From Nitrososphaerota archaeon (GTDB lineage Archaea; Thermoproteota; Nitrososphaeria; Nitrososphaerales; UBA57), in contig JACPSZ010000007.1 of the NCBI GenBank assembly GCA_024860875.1, positions 212,218 through 276,217 on the forward strand: a stretch of DNA of 64,000 nt. Direction: 5' to 3'. This document shows positions 17,764 to 25,840 of this stretch, in pieces. The notes beneath the pieces are model-generated. The model worked only from the letters and a program-made list of their open reading frames with translations, was not told the origin of the DNA and made no database searches. The position numbers and the translations under genes were made by a program. Within the stretch, counting starts at the first letter, position 1, and each line of letters starts with the position of its first letter.

Positions 17764-17922
17764 CTATTCAGGTTGATAGACAAGTCGTTTCTTGTCTTTC
17801 CATACCTTTAGTTTTGTCCCTTCCTTAATTCCGAGTTCTTCTCTCAGCTCTTTCGGAATTACGGCTACTATAGAACCCTTTTCCCGCACCCTATACGCAT
17901 GTACGATAGTGTATAGAACCAT
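17764..17922 (-). CDS. Small AbrB/MazE-like DNA-binding protein
   Basis: A 52-residue reading frame below the usual length cutoff. The core KGSIVAVIPKELREELGIKE then GTKLKVW is the swapped-hairpin AbrB/SpoVT pattern (strand, proline turn, LGI-x-EG, strand). Such proteins act as antitoxins or transition-state regulators. No toxin gene is adjacent. It is divergent from the small membrane protein gene at 17999, with a pair of direct repeats between them that could be its operator. Confidence 0.75.
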   Translation of the reverse strand: MVLYTIVHAYRVREKGSIVAVIPKELREELGIKEGTKLKVWKDKKRLVYQPE

Positions 17923-17966
17923 ATCTACCGCCTCCGTTGCTCTTGTGAAACTCTTTTATCCTTGTC

Positions 17967-17995
17967 GGTAGGTACCATAATACCCGGTAGATACC
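17967..17995. repeat. Direct repeat pair, possible operator
   Basis: GGTAGGTACC (17967-17976) and GGTAGATACC (17986-17995) are 19 bp apart, nearly two helical turns, and end 3 bp before the GTG of the next gene. Their place between a divergent AbrB-like regulator and a small gene suggests an operator. Confidence 0.4.
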
Positions 17996-17998
17996 AAA

Positions 17999-18220
17999 GT
18001 GGAAATAGTTGTAAAAGGTATCGCTGGATTGTTTCTGGCGTTAGGTATTGCGAGCTTTCTGTTCATTTCAACAGGTCAAGGACTTAAGGGCGTAGGAGAA
18101 GTGGGGAAACTTCCACCGATTGTAGATGCAGGAACGACACTTACCAATTATGGGCTAGGAGTTATCGTCACCCTCATAATTCTGGCCATTATTGTAATCG
18201 CACGGGCTAGAAGTGGATAA
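17999..18220 (+). CDS. Small membrane protein, two predicted helices, unknown function
   Basis: 73 residues starting at GTG 17999. Two hydrophobic segments (GLFLALGIASFLFIS and LGVIVTLIILAIIVIA) flank a short glycine-rich loop. I recognise no family. It is divergent from the AbrB-like gene and overlaps a direct repeat region immediately upstream, so it may be controlled by that regulator. A hairpin GAGCC/GGCTC at about 18277-18293 lies downstream. Confidence 0.5.
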   Translation: MEIVVKGIAGLFLALGIASFLFISTGQGLKGVGEVGKLPPIVDAGTTLTNYGLGVIVTLIILAIIVIARARSG

Positions 18221-18480
18221 TAATAGTAATATCTGACGAAAGTTGACAGCGATATCTCATCCATGGGAAGTTAGCAGAGCCGATTTAGGGCTCGGTTAAA
18301 TAATTCTAAGCCATGTCCCGACAGTCGACACGGAGAAGAATCAGAATGGCGTTCCTAAGACTTAACCAGAGTTTATCACCCTAAGATACCACTCAATCTT
18401 TAGCGGAAACTTAAGGTTACCACCATAGATTCAACAATATAGATTTTTTATTCATAGAGCTTAAGTACAAAAAATCAATT

Positions 18481-18590
18481 GAGTGGTTCTGATGCGGTAG
18501 TGGCATGGTGCCTGGGGAGATCCAATGACGATCGCACTAACCGACGAGTCATGAAACACAGCTACCCGCGCCTATTCAACTATACCACCC
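18481..18590 (+). ncRNA. Candidate structured RNA in gene-free spacer
   Basis: A GC-rich block in AT-rich surroundings. GTGGT (18484-18488) pairs with ACCAC (18584-18588) and, inside it, GCGGTAG (18494-18500) pairs with CTACCCGC (18562-18569) with one bulged C. Inner hairpins GGCA/TGCC and GATC/GATC are also present. A T-rich TATA-like stretch lies around 18445-18452. No open frame of note covers it. It could be a guide RNA or an unknown RNA; I cannot assign a class. Confidence 0.35.
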
Positions 18591-18635
18591 TAGATTGACA
18601 ACCTTGAAATATTCAGTTTGAATCGACAATGAAAG

Positions 18636-19568
18636 ATGTTGGTAAAATCGGTGCTGAAAGGAGATCATAGGGCTCTAGCAAAGGCAATTAGTGCTTTCGA
18701 AAACGAAGAGCCAGTAGCAGCGAAGATAGCCAAAGAAATTTTCCCTTATACTGGCAAAGCATTCGTAATCGGGGTGACAGGCCCTCCCGGTGCTGGCAAA
18801 AGCACCCTTGTCGACAAAATGATCAAGCATTATCGAAGTAACAAAAAGTCTGTGGGTGTATTAGCAATAGACCCCTCAAGCATCTTTACTGGAGGGGCAC
18901 TTCTCGGAGACAGGCTAAGGATGGCTTCACATAATCTTGATCCTGACGTATTCATCAGGAGCATGGCTTCTCGTGGAGGAGTTGGAGGTTTAGCAAAGGC
19001 AACCCGAAATGCAATAAGATTGTTGGACGCTTCTGGCAAAGACATCATAATAGTTGAAACTATCGGTGCAGGGCAGTCAGAAGTTGAAATTGTCAAGGTT
19101 GCCGATGCTACAGTCGTAGTTACCATTCCTCAACTCGGAGACCAAGTCCAGACTTTCAAGGCTGGCTTGATGGAAATTGGAGATATATTCGTAGTCAACA
19201 TGGCAGACTTACCCGGGGCAGACAAGATGGTAACTTACCTATTGGGAGGCGTAGTCGCAAAAAATGGCTGGGCTCCTCCTGTTTTAAGGACAGTAGCAAA
19301 GAGCGGCGAAGGCGTTGATGTCCTCATAGAAAAATTGGAGAAGAGGAGAGAGTTTCTTGCAAAGAAAGACATTGCTGAAAAAAGGCAACTCGAGCAGACA
19401 AGAGCCGAAATCTCATCCCTCGTTGCTGAAAAAATTTCTAAAGTCTTCCTGAAAGAACTGTCCAGCAGCAAAGACCTGGAAAGATTGATAGAACTCGTGA
19501 ATAAGAAGAAGATAGATCCTCAGACCGCTTCAGAGGAGCTCTTTGCAAAGCTCTCGAAGAAACGTTAA
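18636..19568 (+). CDS. meaB: MeaB/ArgK-type G protein, methylmalonyl-CoA mutase chaperone
   Basis: GTPase that gates cofactor loading and protects methylmalonyl-CoA mutase. The 310-residue protein has Walker A GPPGAGKSTLVDK near residue 49, DPSSIFTGGALLGDR near residue 81, and the conserved ETIGAGQSEVEI near 143. Normal length. Location near mcmA1/mcmA2 supports the role. It is convergent with the GPN GTPase gene (4-bp overlap). Confidence 0.93.
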   Translation: MLVKSVLKGDHRALAKAISAFENEEPVAAKIAKEIFPYTGKAFVIGVTGPPGAGKSTLVDKMIKHYRSNKKSVGVLAIDPSSIFTGGALLGDRLRMASHNLDPDVFIRSMASRGGVGGLAKATRNAIRLLDASGKDIIIVETIGAGQSEVEIVKVADATVVVTIPQLGDQVQTFKAGLMEIGDIFVVNMADLPGADKMVTYLLGGVVAKNGWAPPVLRTVAKSGEGVDVLIEKLEKRREFLAKKDIAEKRQLEQTRAEISSLVAEKISKVFLKELSSSKDLERLIELVNKKKIDPQTASEELFAKLSKKR

Positions 19569-20323
19569 TCCTCCACCTCTTCCCCTCCGCGCAATATCCT
19601 TGATATTGATGCAGAGAGTTCTACAATGCCTTCGTTGGTTACTGCAGAAACTGGTATCAATTCATGTGAAAAACCTGCCTTTGCAAGGCTCGACGCAATC
19701 CCCTTTGAGAGAAGGTACACTTCACTGTCCTTTTCCTTCTGCAGCTCAGCTTCAAGCTCAACTCTATTGGAAGACCATTTCAAAATCTTCTTCCATCCTT
19801 TTTCCACAAGGTCCCTCTTTGATAGGACTGCTATTTGCGGGATGCCAAACCTAAGCCTTATCGACGCTGCCAACAATGAAATTGAAACAAGGTTTGCAGC
19901 ATTAGAAACCAGAGCAGCATCAAAGAGGAATATTGCAACTTTGCCCTCTGCAGAGAGATTTTTCACTACAAATGGGCCGCTTTCCCTGTAGGCAAACAAT
20001 TCTAACTGCCCCGGCGTATCAATTATTGCATAATCAGGATCGAACGAATCAATCTCCTCCTGAATCTCTGGTAACTTAGTCGCTATCATATCAGAAGACA
20101 ATATTAGCGCACCGTTAGGGCCGAGTTGGTATTGTTCCATTAGCTCTTCAATGTTGATGTAGTTTCGTATGTCAACGTCTGGAGTGTAAGGCAGTGATAT
20201 AACACCAGGATCAAGATTAACTATTATGGATGAAGATCCCTTCTCCACAAACCAAGGCCCAAGTATCGACGTGAGAAGAGACTTGCCAGAGCCAGCGGTC
20301 CCAGCAAGAAAGATGGCGTGCAC
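19565..20323 (-). CDS. GPN-loop GTPase
   Basis: From GTG 20323 the protein is 252 residues and begins VHAIFLAGTAGSGKS, placing Walker A at residues 8-15; an upstream in-frame ATG at 20446 adds a basic, cysteine-containing stretch that overlaps the divergent gene and is unlikely to be translated. The LGPNGAL motif near residue 66 is the defining GPN insertion, followed by DTPGQLELFAYR and SKRDLVEKG. Archaeal GPN proteins form homodimers; eukaryotic relatives help assemble RNA polymerase II. Confidence 0.9.
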   Translation of the reverse strand: MHAIFLAGTAGSGKSLLTSILGPWFVEKGSSSIIVNLDPGVISLPYTPDVDIRNYINIEELMEQYQLGPNGALILSSDMIATKLPEIQEEIDSFDPDYAIIDTPGQLELFAYRESGPFVVKNLSAEGKVAIFLFDAALVSNAANLVSISLLAASIRLRFGIPQIAVLSKRDLVEKGWKKILKWSSNRVELEAELQKEKDSEVYLLSKGIASSLAKAGFSHELIPVSAVTNEGIVELSASISRILRGGEEVED

Positions 20324-20381
20324 ACCTTTTTCAAAAAAGATACAAAGATAACAATGTTTTCTTCTGCTAAAGCGGGAAGCC

Positions 20382-21203
20382 TTGGGAGTCTTCGAGCTGA
20401 TCGCCATAGGGAATGAGTTACTGATAGGGAAGACTCTGAATACCAATATTCACTGGATATCAGGCGAAATTACAAGGCTTGGTGGCTTTGTCAGAAGGGC
20501 TACAGTTGTGAGGGACGAATTAGGCGAGATTTCTGTTGCGGTGGGGGAAGCAATGCAGAGGAAGAGTGACTGGATCATAACGACAGGAGGCTTGGGCCCA
20601 ACGTTCGACGACATGACACTTGAAGGAGTTGCAATAGCATTGAAAAGAAAACTTGTGCTCGACAGGAAGGCTCTTGAATATCTTAAGATCAGCTACGAAA
20701 GGGCAAAGAAGCAGGGCCTCGTGAAATCATACGAACTAACAGAAGCTAGAAGGAAGATGATCATGCTGCCAGATCATTCAAAGGCTCTTCCGAATTCGGT
20801 AGGCACAGCCCCGGGAGTACTTACAAAAGAAAGAAACTGCACAATAGTCTGCCTCCCCGGCGTGCCTGCAGAGATGAAGGCAATAATGAAAGAATCCGTC
20901 CTCCCAGAAATTTCAAAGGCAATAGGACCAAACTACTTCTGCGAAGGGACACTGCTAGTTTCAAAGGTCATAGAATCTATCTTGGCTCCATTCATCAAGG
21001 GAGCCATGAAGAACAATCCAAAAGCGTACATAAAATCCCATCCAAAAGGAATCATAGATGGAGCCTCAAGAATAGAGCTCAGCATAACCACAACAGCACC
21101 AAGCAAAAAGGCTGCTGAAAAGATAGTAAACGATGCCTTAGACGAAATGCAAAAAGCGGTCTTAAAACTTGGAGGTTTTGTATTAAAAAGAGAGATTGAC
21201 TGA
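20382..21203 (+). CDS. CinA-like molybdopterin-binding domain protein
   Basis: 273 residues with the MoaB/CinA N-terminal fold: ELIAIGNELLIGKTLNTN at the start, TTGGLGPTFDDMTLEG near residue 67 and CLPGVPAEMKAIM near 163. Archaeal members are stand-alone versions of the CinA N-terminal domain, annotated as competence-inducible or ADP-ribose pyrophosphatase-like proteins. TTG at 20382 is chosen because the family motif starts directly after it. It is divergent from the GPN gene by 58 bp. Confidence 0.85.
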   Translation: MGVFELIAIGNELLIGKTLNTNIHWISGEITRLGGFVRRATVVRDELGEISVAVGEAMQRKSDWIITTGGLGPTFDDMTLEGVAIALKRKLVLDRKALEYLKISYERAKKQGLVKSYELTEARRKMIMLPDHSKALPNSVGTAPGVLTKERNCTIVCLPGVPAEMKAIMKESVLPEISKAIGPNYFCEGTLLVSKVIESILAPFIKGAMKNNPKAYIKSHPKGIIDGASRIELSITTTAPSKKAAEKIVNDALDEMQKAVLKLGGFVLKREID

Positions 21204-21205
21204 GC

Positions 21206-21439
21206 TCACTTCTTGCTCAGCCACCATTCAAGATATTCTCCGTGATCCCTCTTCTTCTTGCGTCTCTCCTCGTCTTCTCGGACTTTGATCTTGTACTTTA
21301 AGTCAGAAATCTGCTCTCTTGTAGCAAACAAGCCGCATTTCGTACATACAAAGCTTTTAGCTGCAATCTCGAAGAACATCTTGCCGCCGCACTCGGGGCA
21401 GAAGGTTTCTTGCATGTGCATTATCTTCTTGGCTAACAA
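21206..21439 (-). CDS. Small zinc-ribbon protein
   Basis: 77 residues at most; internal ATGs at 21421 and 21415 are equally plausible starts. CPECGG and CTKCGL form a four-cysteine zinc ribbon, followed by a charged helical tail ending in GEYLEWWLSKK. Such proteins are common and uncharacterised in archaea. It is convergent with the CinA-like gene, with stops 2 bp apart. Confidence 0.75.
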   Translation of the reverse strand: MLAKKIMHMQETFCPECGGKMFFEIAAKSFVCTKCGLFATREQISDLKYKIKVREDEERRKKKRDHGEYLEWWLSKK

Positions 21440-21714
21440 TAAAAGGTTTATCCGAGCATCTAGTAAGGGACTCGTACTAACATACTCTAGTACTCTACTA
21501 CTCAGAACGGTGCTGATAACTCTCCGGATTATCCCATTATTCGCTTTTTATACCCCCTCTAGGGTCTGGATAACGATAGGGGCCCCTACAGACATGATTG
21601 ATACTTGGTGGGTCTTTCGGTTTATCAGAAGTCGACTTTCGGATCTCCCGAAGAGTTATCAGAACCCATAAGCAGAATGTATTTAAGAAAAGACCTGTTT
21701 CATAGCTGTTGATA
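21440..21714. repeat. Spacer with 11-bp inverted repeat
   Basis: No gene is seen. CTGATAACTCT (21513-21523) is perfectly repeated in inverse at 21652-21662, enclosing a 12-bp palindrome TAGGGGCCCCTA near 21578-21589 and a TTCGG/CCGAA hairpin near 21639-21653. A strong TATAAAAAG is present on the minus strand near 21542-21550 and could start a transcript with a roughly 90-nt leader for the zinc-ribbon gene. Confidence 0.4.
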
Positions 21715-21888
21715 ATGAGCAGCAAAAAGAAGAAGGACGCTCCTCTGCCCGCCTCAAGTGCAGGGCTGATGAGGTTCTTTGAAGACGAAACCCAGACGGG
21801 AGTCAAGGTAAGGCCTGAAATTGTAATCGCACTGTCGCTATCGCTGATATTAGTTTCAATACTTCTGAGGGTCTTCCTAAAAATCTGA
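21715..21888 (+). CDS. secG: Preprotein translocase Sec61-beta subunit
   Basis: A 57-residue protein missed by a 60-residue cutoff. It has a lysine-rich N-terminus, the conserved LPASSAGLMRFFEDE, then GVKVRPEIVIALSLSLI leading into a single transmembrane helix at the C-terminus. This is the standard archaeal Sec61-beta layout: a tail-anchored subunit of the SecYE channel. It lies 20 bp upstream of the DUF2070 gene, on the same strand. Confidence 0.92.
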   Translation: MSSKKKKDAPLPASSAGLMRFFEDETQTGVKVRPEIVIALSLSLILVSILLRVFLKI

Positions 21889-21908
21889 TAGCGGCAAGGA
21901 AATCGGGG

Positions 21909-23657
21909 ATGGACTCTACAACCAATATCCATAGACGGTATAATCTCCTGTTTACCCTCCCCTCGACAAGAGTCGCTGCAACAGCCGCAATAGCTTCTGC
22001 TCTAATACTCTTCGTTTTGATCAGAAGCGTGATAGGCTTTGCTTTCTCTGACGTTCTGACCTTCGTGATAATGGCCGCTGCAATGTTTTTCTCTGTTGGG
22101 CTTGAGATGCTGCTGCTGAAGAATAACCCAGTAGCTACTTTCAGACGGCTAATAATGATAACGGCAATCTCCAACGTACTATGGATCGTGGCTATGCTTT
22201 CGGGTCTGCTCACCTCTTTTGCAGCATCTGCCCCGCAGAAGTTCTACTCCATGACACTGTATGGGATGTTCGTAGCAGTAGCCTTAAGGATTGTAGTCCT
22301 TGCGTCGGTCTTCTTTGAAAACATTGCACACGGGTTTGCCATTGCTTTCGTGCAGCCAGTCGCCCAGATGCTCGTTCTGTTCTTTGGCAATTACGTATTG
22401 GTCAGTTCTGCTCAAGCCTTTGCTCTTGGATCACTTCTTGCAGGATCTGCACTCGCATATTTGATTCAAGTTAATAGATCGGGGAAAGGGTTTCTGAGAG
22501 AACCCCCTCTGAAACTCCTGCGAGCATTCTTGCAGGCGTGGACTGAAAACAAGGCAGAGCTCTTCGAAGAAATTTTTGAGGAAGCGTCATCTACGGCAAC
22601 GGTAAGAACAAAGATTCTTACGTTTCTGCAGGGGAGCAAAAAACCCACAGTAATAGTTCCTGAAATACATCCCGGACCTTTCTACCCAATAGGCAGCAGC
22701 AACCTTCCTTATGAATTGCAGGAGTGGTTCTCCAGCAACGGCTACGCCCCTTTGGTTCTGCATGGCGTTTCAGGCCACGATCTAAACCTTCCATCAAGGA
22801 CTACCGTTGATAAATTCATCGCATCCCTTCAGGATTTGAAGACTCTCGGCGTAGGCAACACTTGCACTCTACCTCTAAAAGCTACGGTAGGGAAAGCCAC
22901 TGTAACAGGGATGGCGTTTGGCGACTTTGCATTTATCATAATAACGCTTGCACCGCACGGGATGGAGGATTTCCCGCAGTCCGTTAAGGAAACTGTGGAG
23001 AGGAAGGCTCTGGAATTGGGATACAGGGGAGCTTTTGTTGTTGATGCGCACAATTCTCTTGGCAAACCTCCCACCGAAGACGAATGTAATTCAACAATCG
23101 AAGCTGCAGGTGTAGTGCTTCAAAAGTTAAAACGTACAAAGCAGAAACCGTTCAAGATAGGCTACGCACATTCTTCTGAACTCCATATTGGTTTGAAGTC
23201 AGATATCGGGCCCGCAGGGATTTGCCTCATCGTCTTTGAAATTGACGGCATTTCACATTCACTGATAAGTTTCGATTCGAACAACGCATCTATGGGCTTC
23301 AGGAAGAAGCTGCTGGAGCAGATTAAAGATGTCAATATCATAGAAGTGTGTACAACGGACACTCATTTCAATGCAGCAAAGGTCATGAATGAGAACGGGT
23401 ATGATGCACTAGGCGAGGTAACAAAGGCTGACGAAACCGCATCTACTTTGAACGCATTGATCAAGGCTGCATCGTCGAGAATGGTTGAAAGCGACTTCAG
23501 GATAAGCGGCATAGAAACAGAGGTGAAGGTCGTTGGAGGAAAATTGCTGTCAGATTTTTCGGTAGCGCTGGACAAGGTCACTGGCATAGCAAGAAAGGGT
23601 GGAATAACTCTTGCATCAATAGCCATCCTGATGTTCCTGCTTGCCGCTATAATGTGA
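21909..23657 (+). CDS. DUF2070 family membrane protein
   Basis: 582 residues. The first 200 hold about seven transmembrane helices; the rest is a soluble domain with VPEIHPGPFYPIGSSNLP near residue 250 and HGVSGHDLNLPSR near 283, then DAHNSLG and TTDTHFNA, ending in one more hydrophobic helix. Histidine and aspartate-rich motifs suggest a metal-dependent hydrolase, but the family is uncharacterised. DUF2070 is archaeal. Probably co-transcribed with Sec61-beta. Confidence 0.88.
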   Translation: MDSTTNIHRRYNLLFTLPSTRVAATAAIASALILFVLIRSVIGFAFSDVLTFVIMAAAMFFSVGLEMLLLKNNPVATFRRLIMITAISNVLWIVAMLSGLLTSFAASAPQKFYSMTLYGMFVAVALRIVVLASVFFENIAHGFAIAFVQPVAQMLVLFFGNYVLVSSAQAFALGSLLAGSALAYLIQVNRSGKGFLREPPLKLLRAFLQAWTENKAELFEEIFEEASSTATVRTKILTFLQGSKKPTVIVPEIHPGPFYPIGSSNLPYELQEWFSSNGYAPLVLHGVSGHDLNLPSRTTVDKFIASLQDLKTLGVGNTCTLPLKATVGKATVTGMAFGDFAFIIITLAPHGMEDFPQSVKETVERKALELGYRGAFVVDAHNSLGKPPTEDECNSTIEAAGVVLQKLKRTKQKPFKIGYAHSSELHIGLKSDIGPAGICLIVFEIDGISHSLISFDSNNASMGFRKKLLEQIKDVNIIEVCTTDTHFNAAKVMNENGYDALGEVTKADETASTLNALIKAASSRMVESDFRISGIETEVKVVGGKLLSDFSVALDKVTGIARKGGITLASIAILMFLLAAIM

Positions 23658-23706
23658 GGTAATGATTTTAAACTGACTTGCTTTGAGTTGCCTATGCCGG
23701 GGCGCA

Positions 23707-23831
23707 GCCGGGGTTCTAACTGCTCGAAAGCTCAGCCTGGTTAGAGCGCCAGCCTCCACAAAATTGGGCGTAACTCATAATCTGGAGGTCGTGGGTTCGA
23801 AATCTGAAGGACGAAATACCCACCCCCGGCA
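23707..23831 (+). tRNA. tRNA-Met (CAT, elongator) with three probable introns
   Basis: Acceptor GCCGGGG (23707-23713) pairs with CCCCGGC (23824-23830), discriminator A at 23831. D stem GCTC/GAGC lies at 23730-23733 and 23744-23747, anticodon CAT at 23776-23778, T stem GTGGG/CCCAC at 23791-23795 and 23819-23823. Extra sequence interrupts three places: about 14 nt between positions 8 and 9 (23715-23728), about 20 nt in the anticodon loop flanked by repeated CTC (23754-23773), and about 16 nt in the T loop. Removing them gives a standard 75-nt tRNA resembling archaeal elongator tRNA-Met. A second GCCGGGG at 23696 makes an alternative 5' end possible. Intron edges are inferred from tRNA geometry. 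Confidence 0.82.
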
Positions 23832-23943
23832 CTATCAAGTTTGATAATCAGCTCTGAAAACTGTCTTCAGGCTTTATATTGGAATTGTATTTATACGACT
23901 GCACTGACATAGGACGATTGCCGTGCTATAGTCGAGTGAGGGA

Positions 23944-23973
23944 TCACCGAGGGCTTGGGGAGGCCCTCGGTGA
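23944..23973. terminator. Strong hairpin, 11-bp perfect stem
   Basis: TCACCGAGGGC and GCCCTCGGTGA enclose an 8-nt loop just past the stop of the regulator gene at 23983. It may terminate that gene. A TATATT/TATTTATA region near 23876-23892 on the + strand would instead place the hairpin at the 3' end of a short RNA of about 60-70 nt. Confidence 0.5.
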
Positions 23974-23982
23974 CATTCTTAA

Positions 23983-24780
23983 CTAATGCTTTCTTTTCAG
24001 AATCTGGAACCTGCATGGAAGTAAATCCGCTTCGTTGAATTCGTACTTGCCAGTTTCGTACCTGCTGCCGAATTTTCCTGCCAGAGCACCGTCAATTATC
24101 CCCTTGACCAAAAAGCAGAGAGGTCCTCCAATATCTCTGGTTTCGTAGGAGTCCATGCAGTTGTGCAGATACACTGCAGGTCTGTAGCCTCTTTCAGCAG
24201 ACACCTGCAACTCTCCCATCTGGTTGTCGATCCAGAATTTCTTCAGGTTTTCAAGAGTGTCCTTTACAGAGCCTCCATCAATCCTTTTGCTCACGACATC
24301 GAGCCCTATAGAGAAGCCGTGTTTGTACAAAATGTCGCTGTGCCTGTTGAAAGAAACCTTGGCTAGCAGCTTGAAGGCATGGTAGAGTATCTCTTTCAGT
24401 TGAGGGCCTAAAGGCTCGTTCCCTCCAAGCGTCAATTGGAGTTTCTTCCTTTCAAAGAGGTAAGAAAGTGTTTGAAGGTACTGTTCATCAGTTTCGGGGT
24501 TTGACGAAACGAATAGAGTTCCAGGTTTTAGAGCATAGTATTTACTCAATACTCCCGTCTTGCCTACTTGTACCTGTGCAACGATAATTGATCCTCTTCG
24601 AGTCAGTTCGTTTATGTGATAGTTTATCGTCGGCTTGGAAACTCTGAGAATTCTTGAAAGCTCGCTCACCGTATGCGGTTCTTGAGAGAGAGCCTTGACT
24701 ATGGCCTCCCTGACCTGCCCTTTCTTTGTACTGTGCCGTCTTGAGGGCTCATCGTAAATTGAACGAGGTTGCTCTGCCAA
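23983..24780 (-). CDS. Winged-helix regulator with V4R-like C-terminal domain
   Basis: 265 residues. Residues 20-75 are an ArsR-type winged helix (VREAIVKALSQEPHTVSELS, then VSKPTINYHINELTRRGSI). The C-terminal half, with FSIGLDVVSKRI, CMDSYETRD and PLCFLVKGIIDGALAG, resembles the V4R/MsvR-type small-molecule or redox-binding domain, with several cysteines that could bind a ligand or metal. Ligand and target are unknown. It ends at a strong hairpin. Confidence 0.75.
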   Translation of the reverse strand: MAEQPRSIYDEPSRRHSTKKGQVREAIVKALSQEPHTVSELSRILRVSKPTINYHINELTRRGSIIVAQVQVGKTGVLSKYYALKPGTLFVSSNPETDEQYLQTLSYLFERKKLQLTLGGNEPLGPQLKEILYHAFKLLAKVSFNRHSDILYKHGFSIGLDVVSKRIDGGSVKDTLENLKKFWIDNQMGELQVSAERGYRPAVYLHNCMDSYETRDIGGPLCFLVKGIIDGALAGKFGSRYETGKYEFNEADLLPCRFQILKRKH

Positions 24781-24817
24781 ATTACTCGACAGTGTTAGAA
24801 TGATTCTAATTGATGGT

Positions 24818-24997
24818 CTATATGTTGTTTTCTGTCTTCTCTGATCTATAGCGCTGAACTATTCTCAATCTAGCATATTTGTCGTCTGGAGAGAACTTTG
24901 GAGGATGAGGAGAAACCGTCTTGGTACTGCATTTAGGACATGTATCCTGAAACGTGTAAGTGCTGCAACTAGGGCATTTCCTAAGAAGTCTGCTCAA
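24818..24997 (-). CDS. nop10: H/ACA ribonucleoprotein subunit Nop10
   Basis: 59 residues, below the usual length cutoff. The sequence has the two zinc-binding pairs RKCPSC and TCPKC and the family hallmark PHPPKFSPDDKYARLR. Nop10 supports Cbf5 in RNA-guided pseudouridylation. TTG start at 24997 lies 17 bp inside the aIF2-alpha gene, the conserved archaeal gene order. The presence of Nop10 implies H/ACA guide RNAs in this genome. Confidence 0.93.
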   Translation of the reverse strand: MSRLLRKCPSCSTYTFQDTCPKCSTKTVSPHPPKFSPDDKYARLRIVQRYRSEKTENNI

Positions 24998-25799
24998 CGC
25001 CCTTCTTCCTGTCTATCCTGCTAAAAGCAAACTGGCCTTTCTTCTGTATAACGTCTCTAGCTTTCTCTATGGCCTGCTCGAGGGCCCTCTCGGCAATCTT
25101 GTAATTCTCCGCTTCGACCACAATCCTGTACTTTGGCGCTCCCATGTACGTTATGGTAACCTTCGACCCTCCAGTCTTGACTGACTGCGCAGCAGTAAGA
25201 GAGTCTTTGATGATGTTTATCCCTGCAGGCTGATCAGTTTTGATTTCCATGACGCCTTTCACCTCGACCGTTGGAAAGACTATTTTCTCTTTCGCAGTTT
25301 CGGCTAAGATTTCAACATATTTTGAAGGCAGGCTAATCTTCTTGAGAGCATCAACACCAGTCCTTGCGAGCTGCTCAAGGGCGTCGTAGGTAGAGCCAAA
25401 CTCTTCCTCGAGCATCTCCGTGTACTTCAAACTTTCAGCATCGCTCAGCTGGGCCTTGTTCTTCACTATTTCGAGAATTCCTCGCGCCTTTTCATGCTTC
25501 TTAACTTGGATGAGCTTCTCCTTTCTCTCCTCTCCAGAGACCTGCCTGAGCGACAGATCGACTTGCCTTCTGGCCTTGTTTATCCTTACAACCTTGAGGA
25601 CTGCCTTCTGGCCTACATTGACATACCGTTCTATGTGCTTGACCCATCCAGTAGTAATTTCAGACTTGTGCAAAAATGCTGGAAGGTTTCCGTATTCATC
25701 GAGGGTAACATAAGCGCCGTGATCGGTAATCTCCTTCACAGACGCGATTACGACTTCTCCCTCTTCGGGGATCTCCTGCTGTGCTGCCTCGGCGCTCAT
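24981..25799 (-). CDS. eif2a: Translation initiation factor aIF2 subunit alpha
   Basis: Part of the aIF2 heterotrimer that brings initiator tRNA to the ribosome. 272 residues: an N-terminal S1 RNA-binding domain (GEVVIASVKEITDHGAYVTL), a helical middle domain and a C-terminal alpha-beta domain (GGSKVTITYMGAPKYRIVVE). Normal length. The ribosomal S27e gene usually found upstream is absent here; an ArsB/NhaD transporter lies there instead. Confidence 0.95.
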   Translation of the reverse strand: MSAEAAQQEIPEEGEVVIASVKEITDHGAYVTLDEYGNLPAFLHKSEITTGWVKHIERYVNVGQKAVLKVVRINKARRQVDLSLRQVSGEERKEKLIQVKKHEKARGILEIVKNKAQLSDAESLKYTEMLEEEFGSTYDALEQLARTGVDALKKISLPSKYVEILAETAKEKIVFPTVEVKGVMEIKTDQPAGINIIKDSLTAAQSVKTGGSKVTITYMGAPKYRIVVEAENYKIAERALEQAIEKARDVIQKKGQFAFSRIDRKKGVEQTS

Positions 25800-25840
25800 T
25801 CGCTTTGGAGCGAATGCCGTAATTAATTAGCCTTTAAACC

